From Nocardioides sp. JS614 (lineage in GTDB: Bacteria > Actinomycetota > Actinomycetes > Propionibacteriales > Nocardioidaceae): a stretch of DNA of 64,000 nt. Of the stretch, positions 47,563 through 56,482 are shown one piece after another. The stretch is from positions 4,921,872 through 4,985,871 of the forward strand of contig NC_008699.1 in the NCBI RefSeq assembly GCF_000015265.1. Reading direction: 5' to 3'. The stretch's first letter is position 1; each line of letters starts with the position of its first letter. Made by a program: the position numbers and the translations under genes. The notes under the pieces were generated by a model. That model was given only the letters and a program-made list of their open reading frames with translations. It made no database searches and was not told the DNA's origin.

Positions 47563-49217
47563 CGGCGCCGGAGGAGGAACGCGACCGGGTCCTCGCCAAC
47601 AGCGCGGTGATGGCGGCCGGCACCGTCGTCTCGCGGCTCAGCGGCTTCGTCCGCTCGACCCTGCTGGCCGCCGCGCTGGGCGCGCAGCTGCACGCCGACG
47701 TGTTCAACATCGCGAACACGATCCCCAACATGCTCTACATCCTGCTGGCGGGCGGCATCTTCAACGCCGTGCTCGTGCCGCAGCTGGTGCGCGCGATGCG
47801 CAACGACCCGGACGGCGGAGACGCCTACACCAGCCGGGTGATCACGCTCGCGGCGCTGTTCCTGGCGATCGTGTCGGTGCTGCTGGTGCTCGCCGCGCCC
47901 TGGGTGATGGACCTGCTGCTCGACTCCCGCTTCACCGAGCCGGCGCTGGCCGCGCAGCGGGACTCCGCGATCGACTTCGCCCGCTACTGCCTGCCGCAGG
48001 TGTTCTTCTACGGCATGTTCGTGCTGGTCGGGCAGGTGCTCAACGCCCGCGACCGGTTCGGCCCGATGATGTGGGCCCCCATCGCCAACAACGTGATCTC
48101 GGTGGCCGTGCTGGTCGTCTACCTGCTGGTCTTCGGCCCGGCCGAGGACGTCCTCGGGGCCTACACCGCCGACCAGGAGCTGGTGCTCGGCGTCGGCTCG
48201 ACGCTCGGCATCGCGGCCCAGTTCCTGATCCTGGTGCCCTACCTGCGCAGCGCCGGGTTCCGCTACCGGCCGCGCTTCGACTTCCGCGGCACCGGCCTGG
48301 GGCACACCCTGCGGCTCGGCGTGTGGACCGTGCTGTTCGTCATCGTCAACCAGGTCGCCTACACCGTGGTCGTCCGGCTGGCCTCCAGCGGTACGGCGAG
48401 CTCCGCGGACGGCACCGGCTACTCGATCTACTCCTCGGCGTTCCTGATCATGATGGTCCCGCACTCGGTCGTGACCGTGTCGCTGGCGACCGCGATCCTG
48501 CCGCGGCTCTCCGCCCGTGCCGCCGAGGACGACCTGCCGGGACTGGCCCGCTCGCTCACCGACACGCTGCGCAGCGCACTGGCGGTGGTGGTGCCGTTCG
48601 CGCTGCTGCTGCCGATCATCGCCCTCGACCTCTCGAACGTGGTCTGGGGTCACGGCGCCGCGGCGGCGTCCTACGAGCTCTACGCGCCCTCGCTCGCGCT
48701 GTTCGGCGCCGGCCTGGCCTTCTTCACCGTGCACTACCTGATGCTCCGCGGGTTCTACGCCCTCGAGCTGACCCGGACCGTGTTCTGGATCCAGTGCGCG
48801 GTCGGTGGCACCAACATCGTGGCCGCCCTGCTGCTGGTGCGGGCCACCGACGCCGAGCACACCTCGCCCGCGCTGGTGCTCGCCTACACCGCGTCCTACC
48901 TGGTCGGCGGGATGCTCTCGTACGCCGTGCTGCGCCGGCTCGTCGGTGGGCTGCGGACCCCGCGGCTGGTGCGGTTCCTGGTCCGGACCCTGATCGCCGC
49001 CGGGATCTCGACCGGCGCGGCCGCCGCCACGGCGTACCTCCTGCACCGGGTCGCGGACGACCCGCACTGGACGATCGCGGCGGTCTGGGTGCTGCTCGTG
49101 ACGATCGTCGACGTGGTGCTGTTCGTGGCGCTGGCCCGGGTGCTGCGGATCCAGGAGGTGACCACGGTGATCGACACGATCGGGCGCCGCCTGCGCCCGG
49201 GACGGGTCCCCGGCTGA
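47559..49217 (+). CDS. murJ: Lipid II flippase MurJ
   Basis: 552 residues with 14 membrane helices of the MOP-superfamily flippase MurJ/MviN. It begins with VMAAGTVVSRLSGFVRSTLL and then the conserved ADVFNIANTIPNMLYILLAG, FNAVLVPQLV and FGPMMWAPIANNVISV. It moves the peptidoglycan precursor lipid II across the membrane. The protein ends after the flippase domain (RRLRPGRVPG), whereas the M. tuberculosis homologue carries a pseudokinase as a C-terminal extension; here the pseudokinase is the next, separate gene. ATG overlaps the DUF6049 stop. Confidence 0.95.
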   Translation: MTAPEEERDRVLANSAVMAAGTVVSRLSGFVRSTLLAAALGAQLHADVFNIANTIPNMLYILLAGGIFNAVLVPQLVRAMRNDPDGGDAYTSRVITLAALFLAIVSVLLVLAAPWVMDLLLDSRFTEPALAAQRDSAIDFARYCLPQVFFYGMFVLVGQVLNARDRFGPMMWAPIANNVISVAVLVVYLLVFGPAEDVLGAYTADQELVLGVGSTLGIAAQFLILVPYLRSAGFRYRPRFDFRGTGLGHTLRLGVWTVLFVIVNQVAYTVVVRLASSGTASSADGTGYSIYSSAFLIMMVPHSVVTVSLATAILPRLSARAAEDDLPGLARSLTDTLRSALAVVVPFALLLPIIALDLSNVVWGHGAAAASYELYAPSLALFGAGLAFFTVHYLMLRGFYALELTRTVFWIQCAVGGTNIVAALLLVRATDAEHTSPALVLAYTASYLVGGMLSYAVLRRLVGGLRTPRLVRFLVRTLIAAGISTGAAAATAYLLHRVADDPHWTIAAVWVLLVTIVDVVLFVALARVLRIQEVTTVIDTIGRRLRPGRVPG

Positions 49218-49296
49218 GCCTGCCGGCGCCCTACCATGGCCCTGGGCCCTCCGACCTGCACGCCGAACCCCCGCCGACCCCAGGAAAGTGAGCTGA

Positions 49297-51165
49297 GTGC
49301 CGAGCTCGATCCGGCCCGGCGACGTGCTCGCCGACCGCTACCGACTGGTCGACCTGCTCGCCGAGAGCAGTGGCGGCCGGTTCTGGCGAGCCCACGACAA
49401 GGTGCTCGAGCGGCACGTCGCCCTGCACACCATCGCGGAGGACGACGAGCGCGCCGGCGCCCTGCTGGAGGCGGCCCGGCGCTCCGCCATGGTGCACGAC
49501 CGGCGGCTGCTCCGCGTGCTCGACGCGGACCGCACCAACGGGCTGGTCTACGTCGTCAACGAGTGGGGCTCGGGCGACTCCCTCGACATCATGCTGACCA
49601 ACGAGGGCCCGCTCGGCGCGCGGCGGGCCGCCTGGCTGGTCTCCGAGGTCGCCGCGTCGATCGCCGTCGGGCACGAGGCGGGCGTGGCCCACGGCCGGCT
49701 GGTGCCCGAGAACGTGCTGGTCGACCACGGCGGCGCCGTACGCATCATCGGCTTCGCCGTCGACGCCGCGCTGCATGGACTGCCACCGGGCCGGGCCTCC
49801 ACCGACGTCCGCGACCTGGGCGGCGTGCTCTACAGCGCACTGACCGGCAAGTGGGCCGGTACGTCGCCCTCCGCCGTCCCGCGGGCACCCGTCGACCAGG
49901 GCCGGGTGCTGCGGCCCCGGCAGGTGCGCGCCGGCATCCCGCGGCCCCTGGACGCGCTGTGCGACGAGGTGATCAACCCCTACGCCGGCGGCTGGGGCGC
50001 CCGGCTGCGCGAGACCCACGACCTGGCGACCGCGGCCGGGATCGGCGACTTCCTCGCGGAGTTCGTCGGCGACCCGACCGGGCTGGTCGAGGCCGAGGCC
50101 GCCGCCGGCCACCGCGACACCGAGACGATCTCGCTGCCCGCGATCACCGATCCGCCGGTCCGCCTCCCCGAGCCCGAGCCCGAGCCCGCGCCCGAGCCGG
50201 AGCCGGGGCCCGCGCCCGAGCCCGAGCCGGAGCCGGGGCCCGACGCGGAGCCCGATCCCGGCCCCGCGCGCGGCTCGACCGAGCTGCCCACCCAGGCCGG
50301 GATGCCGATCTTCGACGACGAGAACGACGACGTCTCCTGGATCGCCGCGCGGTCCGAGCCGGCGCCCCCACCTCCGCCGTTCGAGGATCCGCCCGAACGG
50401 CCCCTGTTCGCTCCCGAGCCCATCGAAGGGCCGGCCCGGCGACCGCGGCACCCGGTCCCCCACGGCAGCGGCGGGTCCTTCTGGCCGTGGGACGACGACG
50501 CGCCCTCCGGCACCGGCCCGATCCTCGCCGACCCTCCCGAGGACGAGGGCGTCCCCGGCCGCAGCTGGCTGCGGCTGGCCGCCGTGATCGGCGGGTGCCT
50601 GCTGCTGCTCGTCGCGATCGTGGTCGCGTTCAACCTCGGGCGCGGGCGCACCCCCCTCGGCGCCGTACCCGACGACGGTGGTGAGAGCGGCCCGAGCAGC
50701 CCGGCGACCAGCGGTGCCGCGGCGCCGATCACCGGAGTGACCGCGACCGACCTCGACCCGCAGGGTGACCCGCCGGAGGAGAACCCCGACCTCACCGGGC
50801 TCGCGGTGGACGGCGACCCGGGCACGGCGTGGCGGACCATGACCTACCTGCAGAACTTCGGCCCCGGCGGCCTGAAGACCGGTGCCGGCCTGGTCCTCGA
50901 CCTGGGTGCGGAGCACGCGGTGAGCACGGTGGACCTGAGCTTCGTCGGCGCCCCGACCGGGTACTCGCTCTACCTCGGCGACCAGGCACCGGACGCCGTT
51001 GCCGGGCTGACCCCGGTCGCCACCGGCACCGCCGACGGACCGCGGGCCCGGGTGAGCCTCGACGCCGGCTCGTCGGGGCGCTACCTGACCGTCTGGCTCA
51101 CCTCGCTGCCCGCCATCGCCGACGGCTTCCGCGGCGAGGTCGCCGAGGTGACGGTGCGCGGATGA
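49297..51165 (+). CDS. MurJ-associated pseudokinase with C-terminal extracytoplasmic domain
   Basis: 622 residues. The N-terminal 260 residues have the protein-kinase fold (VLADRYRLVDLLAESSGGRF) but lack catalysis: HRD is replaced by HGRLVPEN (about 131), DFG by IIGFAVD, and the Gly-loop is degenerate. A Pro/Glu-rich cytoplasmic linker follows (runs of EPEPEP, 290-320), then a membrane helix (about 427-450, AAVIGGCLLLLVAIVVAFNL). An extracytoplasmic discoidin-like beta domain spans 490-622 (LAVDGDPGTAWRTMTY). In mycobacteria the equivalent domain binds the FHA protein FhaA to regulate MurJ. GTG start behind AGGAAAG. Inferred function: regulatory scaffold for wall synthesis. Confidence 0.88.
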   Translation: MPSSIRPGDVLADRYRLVDLLAESSGGRFWRAHDKVLERHVALHTIAEDDERAGALLEAARRSAMVHDRRLLRVLDADRTNGLVYVVNEWGSGDSLDIMLTNEGPLGARRAAWLVSEVAASIAVGHEAGVAHGRLVPENVLVDHGGAVRIIGFAVDAALHGLPPGRASTDVRDLGGVLYSALTGKWAGTSPSAVPRAPVDQGRVLRPRQVRAGIPRPLDALCDEVINPYAGGWGARLRETHDLATAAGIGDFLAEFVGDPTGLVEAEAAAGHRDTETISLPAITDPPVRLPEPEPEPAPEPEPGPAPEPEPEPGPDAEPDPGPARGSTELPTQAGMPIFDDENDDVSWIAARSEPAPPPPPFEDPPERPLFAPEPIEGPARRPRHPVPHGSGGSFWPWDDDAPSGTGPILADPPEDEGVPGRSWLRLAAVIGGCLLLLVAIVVAFNLGRGRTPLGAVPDDGGESGPSSPATSGAAAPITGVTATDLDPQGDPPEENPDLTGLAVDGDPGTAWRTMTYLQNFGPGGLKTGAGLVLDLGAEHAVSTVDLSFVGAPTGYSLYLGDQAPDAVAGLTPVATGTADGPRARVSLDAGSSGRYLTVWLTSLPAIADGFRGEVAEVTVRG

Positions 51166-51169
51166 CCGG

Positions 51170-51213
51170 CCGATGAGTACCCGATGAGCGCCCGATGAGC
51201 GCCCGATGAGCAT
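51170..51213 (+). repeat. Four 11-bp tandem repeats containing start codons, before sigM
   Basis: CGATGAGTACC, CGATGAGCGCC twice and CGATGAGCATG follow one another. Each contains ATG directly followed by A, forming ATGA start-stop overlaps. With a period of 11 the ATGs fall successively in all three frames. The last one is the likely sigM start region. Confidence 0.7.
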
Positions 51214-51907
51214 GGACCACGCCGGGCCCGGCGACCAGGCCACCGACCAGGACCTGCTGCGCGCCCACGTCGACGGCGACCCGGACGCCTTCGGGCTGCT
51301 GTTCGCCCGGCACCGCGACCGGCTCTGGGCGGTGGCGGTGCGCACGATGGGGAACCGGGAGGACGCCGCGGACGGGCTCCAGGACGGCCTGGTCGCGGCG
51401 TACCGCCGGGCGGGCACCTTCCGCGGCGACGCCGCCGTGACCACCTGGCTGCACCGGGTCGTGGTCAACGCGTGCCTGGACCGGCTGCGGGCGGCGAAGG
51501 TGCGCCGGGCGGAGGCGCTGCCCGACGACCTCGAGGAGTACCGCGACCGCGGCTCCACGGCGTCGTCGACGCCCGCGACCGAGGACCCGGCGGACCTCGC
51601 GGTGCGCGACGAGCGGCGGCGCCTGGTGCTCGCGGCGCTCGCGACGCTGCCGGACGAGCAGCGCGCGGCGCTCGTGCTGGTCGACATGGAGGGCTACCCG
51701 GTCGCCGAGGCCGCCCAGGTGCTGGACTGCGCCGTGGGCACCGTCAAGTCCCGCTGCTCCCGGGGCCGGGCCCGGCTCGCCGAGGTGTTGGCCCCGCTGC
51801 TCGCCGACCCCGCCGGTGACCCGGGACACGCCGAGCCGGGGAACCCGCCTGCGCTGCGGTCCGTCGAATCCCACGACGCACCTCGGGGGCCACCGGACGC
51901 GACCTGA
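51206..51907 (+). CDS. sigM: ECF sigma factor SigM
   Basis: 233 residues. Region 2: DPDAFGLLFARHRDRLWAVA and EDAADGLQDGLVAAYRRAGT, TTWLHRVVVNACLDRLRAAK. Region 4: LPDEQRAALVLVDMEGYPVA and LDCAVGTVKSRCSRGRARLA. Position between the murJ/pseudokinase genes and an anti-sigma gene in front of trxB equals Rv3911 sigM. It governs envelope-stress genes in relatives. A Pro/Asp-rich C-terminal tail is present. The start may be ATG 51206 or ATG 51212; no ribosome binding site is seen, only the repeated ATGA overlaps, so re-initiating ribosomes from the pseudokinase gene are likely. Confidence 0.9.
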   Translation: MSMDHAGPGDQATDQDLLRAHVDGDPDAFGLLFARHRDRLWAVAVRTMGNREDAADGLQDGLVAAYRRAGTFRGDAAVTTWLHRVVVNACLDRLRAAKVRRAEALPDDLEEYRDRGSTASSTPATEDPADLAVRDERRRLVLAALATLPDEQRAALVLVDMEGYPVAEAAQVLDCAVGTVKSRCSRGRARLAEVLAPLLADPAGDPGHAEPGNPPALRSVESHDAPRGPPDAT

Positions 51908-51969
51908 CCGACGTCCACGCCACAGCCCACACCAGAGCCACGCCAGCATCCCGAGGAGGTGAGAACCCC

Positions 51970-52737
51970 ATGGCAGACGAACCCGAGCTCACGCCGCAGG
52001 AGGAGCAGGTGCGCCGACTGCTCGCCGAGGCCCGGCACACCGAGCCGATGCCGGACGACGTCGTCGCCCGGCTCGACGGGGTGCTCGCCGACCTCGGCCC
52101 CGACCGCGCGGGCGCCAGCGACCGCGGCACCCGCGTCCCGGCGTCCGCACCCGTCGACCTGGCCGGCGCCCGGCGGCGCCGTACCGTGCGGAACCTGCTG
52201 GTCGCGGCGGCCGCGGTCGTCGCGGTCGGGATCGGTCTCAACGAGGTGGACCTCACCGTCTCCGGTGGGGACGGGGACTCCGCGTCGTCCGCCACCAGCG
52301 ACAGCATCGGCCCCGATTCCGGGGCCGGGTCCGGTGAGCGCAGTGCCGCGGCAGGCGAGGCGGACCAGCCGGAGGCCGCAGTGCCCAGCGCGGCCGGCGA
52401 CGGGGACTCCTTCCTCGGGGGCCAGGCACCGGTGCGGCTCACCTCCGAGCGGTTCGGCCCCCAGGTGCGCCGGCTCCAGGCCCAGGAGCGGGACGCCGCG
52501 CTGTACGGCACGACGACCAGCCAGTCCGGCGCGAGGCCGGGGCGCAATGAGCTCGACGCGTTCCGCGGCTCCTGCTCGACCGAGGGCTGGGGCGCCGGGC
52601 GCCGGGTCGCGGTGCGGTACGACGGCGATCTCGGCGCGCTGGTGTTCCGGCACGCCCGCGGGGAGACCCAGGTCGTCGACCTCTACCTGTGCGGCAGCGA
52701 CCAGCCGGCGCGCTCGATCACGTTGCCCGCGCGCTGA
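51970..52737 (+). CDS. Anti-sigma-M-like membrane protein
   Basis: 255 residues. The cytoplasmic N-terminus (residues 1-72, EEQVRRLLAEARHTEPMPDD) binds the sigma factor in relatives. It is followed by a basic stop RRRRT and a single helix (VRNLLVAAAAVVAVGIGLNE). The extracytoplasmic part is Ser/Gly-rich and then a folded domain with two Cys (FRGSCSTEGW, VVDLYLCGSDQ), probably a disulfide. It matches the position of Rv3912 (RsmA). GAGGAGGTGAG precedes the ATG. Its neighbour trxB/trxA suggests that thiol state of the outer domain could matter, but that is inference. Confidence 0.82.
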   Translation: MADEPELTPQEEQVRRLLAEARHTEPMPDDVVARLDGVLADLGPDRAGASDRGTRVPASAPVDLAGARRRRTVRNLLVAAAAVVAVGIGLNEVDLTVSGGDGDSASSATSDSIGPDSGAGSGERSAAAGEADQPEAAVPSAAGDGDSFLGGQAPVRLTSERFGPQVRRLQAQERDAALYGTTTSQSGARPGRNELDAFRGSCSTEGWGAGRRVAVRYDGDLGALVFRHARGETQVVDLYLCGSDQPARSITLPAR

Positions 52738-52864
52738 ACGCTCCGCGGCCGCGCCGGCAGCCGGCGCCGGGCGCCTCGAGAGCGGGAAGATTCCTCACCT
52801 ACGATCGGTTCTACCAGCGCAGGTCCACTGCACCGAACCCATCTCCGAGGGAGTGTCGTCCTCC

Positions 52865-53854
52865 ATGTCAGACGTCCGCAACGTGATCGTCATCGGCTCC
52901 GGCCCGTCCGGCTACACCGCCGCCCTCTACACCGCCCGAGCCAACCTCACGCCGCTGGTCTTCGAGGGCTCGGTGACCGCCGGTGGCGCGCTGATGAACA
53001 CCACCGAGGTCGAGAACTTCCCCGGCTTCCGCGACGGCATCATGGGTCCGGCGCTGATGGACGAGATGCGCGCCCAGGCCGAGCGGTTCGGCGCCGAGCT
53101 GGTCGCCGACGACGTCGTCGAGGTCGACCTGACCGGTGACCTGAAGATCGTCCGGACCGCCACCGACACCTACACCGCGCGCGCGGTGATCCTGGCGATG
53201 GGCTCGGGCTACCGCAGGCTGGGTCTGCCCCGGGAGACCGAGCTGTCCGGCCGCGGCGTCTCCTGGTGCGCGACCTGCGACGGCTTCTTCTTCCGCGACC
53301 AGCACATCGCGGTCGTCGGCGGCGGCGACTCCGCCATCGAGGAGGCGACCTTCCTCACCCGCTTCGGGTCCAAGGTCTCCCTCATCGTGCGCCGCGACGA
53401 GCTGCGCGCCTCCAAGATCATGCAGGAGCGGGCCTTCGCCGACCCGAAGCTGGAGATCCTCTGGAACTCGGTGGTCGAGGAGATCAACGGCGAGGATCGA
53501 CTGGAGTCGCTCACCCTGCGCGACACCGTGACCGGCGAGACCCGCAACCTGCCCGCGACCGGCCTGTTCATCGCGATCGGGCATGACCCCCGCTCGGAGC
53601 TGCTCGGCGGACAGGTCGACCTCGACGAGAACGGCTACGTGATCGCCAGCCACCCCTCCACCGGCACCAACCTGCCCGGCGTGTTCGCGGCCGGCGACCT
53701 GGTCGACCACCACTACCGGCAGGCGATCACCGCCGCCGGCACGGGTTGTGCCGCGGCCCTGGACGCGGAGCGCTACCTCGCCGAGCTGGACCACGCGGCC
53801 TCCGGTCCGCTCGAGGCCCAGGCCCGGGCGGACGCGGAGATGGCCGGCGCCTGA
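52865..53854 (+). CDS. trxB: Thioredoxin reductase
   Basis: 329 residues. FAD-binding GxGxxG motif: VIVIGSGPSGYTAALYTARA. The redox centre is SWCATCDGFFF (CATC, about residue 135), the NADPH motif is IAVVGGGDSAIEEATFL, and the second FAD motif is GVFAAGDLVDHHYRQAITAA. It reduces thioredoxin with NADPH and works with the trxA gene 111 bp downstream. Start: ATG 52865 (MSDVRNVIVIG), preceded by GAGGGAG 11 nt upstream; GTG 52853 is an alternative four codons earlier. Confidence 0.95.
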   Translation: MSDVRNVIVIGSGPSGYTAALYTARANLTPLVFEGSVTAGGALMNTTEVENFPGFRDGIMGPALMDEMRAQAERFGAELVADDVVEVDLTGDLKIVRTATDTYTARAVILAMGSGYRRLGLPRETELSGRGVSWCATCDGFFFRDQHIAVVGGGDSAIEEATFLTRFGSKVSLIVRRDELRASKIMQERAFADPKLEILWNSVVEEINGEDRLESLTLRDTVTGETRNLPATGLFIAIGHDPRSELLGGQVDLDENGYVIASHPSTGTNLPGVFAAGDLVDHHYRQAITAAGTGCAAALDAERYLAELDHAASGPLEAQARADAEMAGA

Positions 53855-53965
53855 GTGACCGGACACCCCCTCCGGGCATCGCGTCGCGGTGCGGCGGGGA
53901 ACATCCGTCCCCGGCGTGGTGTTCGATACCTGTAGACCTCCGAGTTCATCAAGAAGGGAACGCCC

Positions 53966-54292
53966 GTGGGCAACATCGCAGCCGTCACCGACGCCGAGTT
54001 CGAGGCGCAGGTGCTCAAGTCCGACAAGCCGGTCCTCGTGGACTTCTGGGCCGAGTGGTGCGGCCCGTGCCGCCAGGTCGCCCCGATCCTCGACGAGATC
54101 GCGACGTCCCACGGGGACAAGATCACGTTCCTGAAGATGAACGTCGACGAGAACCCGGTCACGCCGTCGTCCTACCGGGTCACCGGCATCCCGACGATCA
54201 ACGTCTACCAGGGCGGCGAGGTCGTGAAGAGCATCGTCGGCGCCCGCCCCAAGGCCGCGATCCTCAACGAGCTCTCGGAGTTCATCGCCTGA
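53966..54292 (+). CDS. trxA: Thioredoxin
   Basis: 108 residues, standard thioredoxin length. Active site FWAEWCGPCRQVAPIL (WCGPC about 33-37), the cis-proline motif RVTGIPTINVYQGGE, and a C-terminal helix ELSEFIA. GTG start behind AAGAAGG. It supplies reducing equivalents for ribonucleotide reductase and other disulfides. A 15-bp-stem terminator ends the trxB-trxA unit. Confidence 0.96.
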   Translation: MGNIAAVTDAEFEAQVLKSDKPVLVDFWAEWCGPCRQVAPILDEIATSHGDKITFLKMNVDENPVTPSSYRVTGIPTINVYQGGEVVKSIVGARPKAAILNELSEFIA

Positions 54293-54307
54293 TCCCGCTC
54301 AGTCCTT

Positions 54308-54340
54308 CTGCGGCCCGTCAGCATCGCTGACGGGCCGCAG
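54308..54340 (+). terminator. Terminator after trxA
   Basis: CTGCGGCCCGTCAGC (54308-54322) pairs perfectly with 54326-54340 around ATC. No T-run, as usual in high-GC genomes. Confidence 0.85.
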
Positions 54341-54398
54341 CGTCTGTACGGCCGGGGCTACCGCTCGCGGCGGCGACCCCAAACCGGCGTGCCTACCC

Positions 54399-55073
54399 TC
54401 AGGGCGATCCCGCGGCCCCGCGCGGCGACGAAGTCGATGCGCGAGACGCGGCCTTGGGGGCGGGCGGGCGCGCGGGCTTCGGAGCGGGTCGCATCACCCC
54501 GACCAGCCGCTCCAGCGCGGCCTCGACCTCGTCCTTCCAGCTCAGCGCCATTCGCAGGTCCATCCGCATCCGTGGCGTCGTGACGTGCGCCCGGTGGGTC
54601 TTGAAGCCCACGCTGCCCAGGAAGTCGACGGGCAGCAGGCAGCGGCCGCTGCGGCCGGCCGTGTCGCCGAAGGCCTCGACCGCACCGACGCCGCCACGCT
54701 GGACCAGGTCTCGGGCCATGCCCTGCACCAGCATCCGGCCGAGGCCGCCGCCGCGCAGCGCCGGCGCGACGTACGCCATGGTGAGCAGGACGGCGTCCGG
54801 TGAGATCGGCGCCGTCGGGAACCCCGCGGCGCCCGGCAGGAACGCCTCCGGGGCGTAGATCAGGTACCCGACCGGGACGTCGTCGACGAGGGCGACCCGG
54901 CCACAGGAGCCCCACTCGCGCAGCACCTCCGAGACCCAGGCGTCCTTGGCGGCAGCCGGCTCCTCGACCCGCTCCCGGCGGACCGGGTCCAGCTCCCAGA
55001 ACAGGCACGAGCGGCACGGGGTGTCGAAGGTGTCGAGGTGGTCCAGGGTGAGCCGGACGATCTTGCGAGACAC
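54399..55073 (-). CDS. GNAT-family acetyltransferase
   Basis: 224 residues from GTG 55073. After an N-terminal part with FDTPCRSCLFWELDPVRRER, the acetyl-CoA binding core is seen around 90-150: LLTMAYVAPALRGGGLGRML (the Q/R-x-x-G-x-G/A loop as RGGGLG) and LVQRGGVGAVEAFGD. The C-terminus is a Pro/Ala/Arg-rich disordered tail. It corresponds by position to Rv3916c next to parB. GGGAGGTG precedes the GTG. The substrate is not known. Confidence 0.86.
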   Translation of the reverse strand: MSRKIVRLTLDHLDTFDTPCRSCLFWELDPVRRERVEEPAAAKDAWVSEVLREWGSCGRVALVDDVPVGYLIYAPEAFLPGAAGFPTAPISPDAVLLTMAYVAPALRGGGLGRMLVQGMARDLVQRGGVGAVEAFGDTAGRSGRCLLPVDFLGSVGFKTHRAHVTTPRMRMDLRMALSWKDEVEAALERLVGVMRPAPKPARPPAPKAASRASTSSPRGAAGSP

Positions 55074-55140
55074 GAAACACCTCCCACACCTCGGTCCCGG
55101 TGCTGCGGCGCGACGCCGCATCCTTCATGCTAGACGGGTC

Positions 55141-56460
55141 ATGGAGAGCCAGCCCGTCCGCGCGACCACCCGCCTCGACTCCTACGTCGACCGGTACGCC
55201 GCGCGCACGGCCGGGATGACGGCCTCGGAGATCCGGGCGCTGTTCTCGGTGGCGTCGCGGCCCGAGGTGGTCTCCCTGGCCGGCGGGATGCCGAACATCT
55301 CCGGGCTGCCGCTCGACGTGGTCGGCGGCGCCATCTCCGAGCTGGTCGCCACCCAGGGCCCGGTCGCGATGCAGTACGGCTCCGGCCAGGGCGTGCCGGA
55401 GCTGCGCGAGCAGATCTGTGACGTGATGCGGCTCGAGGGCATCGACGCGCACCCCGACGACGTGGTGGTCACCGTCGGGTCGCAGCAGGCGGTCGACCTG
55501 GTCACCCGGATCTTCTGCGACCCCGGGGACGTCGTGATCTGCGAGGCCCCGTCGTACGTCGGCGCGCTCGGGGTGTTCAAGGCCTACCAGTGCGACGTCG
55601 TGCATGCCGAGATGGACGCGGACGGCCTGGTCCCCGACGCACTGCGTCAGGCCATCGCGGTCACCAAGGCGGCCGGCAAGAGGATCAAGTTCCTCTACAC
55701 GATCCCGAACTTCCACAACCCGGCCGGCGTCACGTTGTCCGCGGCCCGGCGCCAGGAGGTGCTGGAGATCTGCCGCACCGAGGACATCTTGGTGCTCGAG
55801 GACAACCCCTACGGTCTGCTCGGGTTCAGCGGCGAACCGATGCGCGCGCTGCGCGCGGACGAGGCCGAGGGCGTGATCTACCTCGGCTCGTTCTCCAAGA
55901 CCTTCGCCCCCGGCTTCCGGGTCGGCTGGGCGCTGGCCCCGCACGCGGTCCGCGAGAAGCTGGTGCTGGCCCAGGAGTCGGCGACCCTGTGCCCGCCGCA
56001 GTTCTCGCAGATGGCGGTCTCGGCGTACCTCTCCGGCCACGACTGGCAGGGCCAGATCAAGCAGTTCCGGGAGATGTACCGCGAGCGCCGGGACGCGATG
56101 GTCCAGGCGCTCGACGACCTGATGCCGGCGGCGTGCCGCTGGAACGTCCCGGACGGCGGCTTCTACGTCTGGCTCACGCTGCCCCCCGGGATCGACGCCA
56201 AGGCGATGCTGCCCCGCGCCGTCACCGCCCGGGTCGCCTACGTCCCCGGCACGGCGTTCTTCGCCGACGGGTTCGGCTCGGGCTCGATGCGGCTGTCGTT
56301 CTGCTACCCGACGCCCGAGCGGATCCGCGAGGGCGTACGCCGGCTGGCGGGCGTGCTCGAGGCGGAGATGGAGCTGCGCGAGACGTTCGGGGCCAGCGCC
56401 CCGACCCGCGAGCTCGAGGGCCGCAGCGGGTACGACGCCCCCAGCTCGGACCTGACCTGA
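55141..56460 (+). CDS. PLP-dependent aminotransferase (class I/II, LysN/MocR-like fold)
   Basis: 439 residues. Motifs: SRPEVVSLAGGMPN (substrate loop), AMQYGSGQGVPELREQICDV, GSQQAVDLVTRIFCDPGDVV, TIPNFHNPAGVTLS, ILVLEDNPYGLL and the PLP lysine in YLGSFSKTFAPGFRVGW (about residue 255). It resembles 2-aminoadipate/aromatic transaminases; the exact amino acid is uncertain. No HTH domain, so not a MocR regulator. Followed after about 20 bp by a D-Ala-D-Ala-ligase-like gene in the same direction, so it may feed an amino acid into that reaction. Confidence 0.9.
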   Translation: MESQPVRATTRLDSYVDRYAARTAGMTASEIRALFSVASRPEVVSLAGGMPNISGLPLDVVGGAISELVATQGPVAMQYGSGQGVPELREQICDVMRLEGIDAHPDDVVVTVGSQQAVDLVTRIFCDPGDVVICEAPSYVGALGVFKAYQCDVVHAEMDADGLVPDALRQAIAVTKAAGKRIKFLYTIPNFHNPAGVTLSAARRQEVLEICRTEDILVLEDNPYGLLGFSGEPMRALRADEAEGVIYLGSFSKTFAPGFRVGWALAPHAVREKLVLAQESATLCPPQFSQMAVSAYLSGHDWQGQIKQFREMYRERRDAMVQALDDLMPAACRWNVPDGGFYVWLTLPPGIDAKAMLPRAVTARVAYVPGTAFFADGFGSGSMRLSFCYPTPERIREGVRRLAGVLEAEMELRETFGASAPTRELEGRSGYDAPSSDLT

Positions 56461-56482
56461 TCCTCTCGTGACTGGAGAACAC

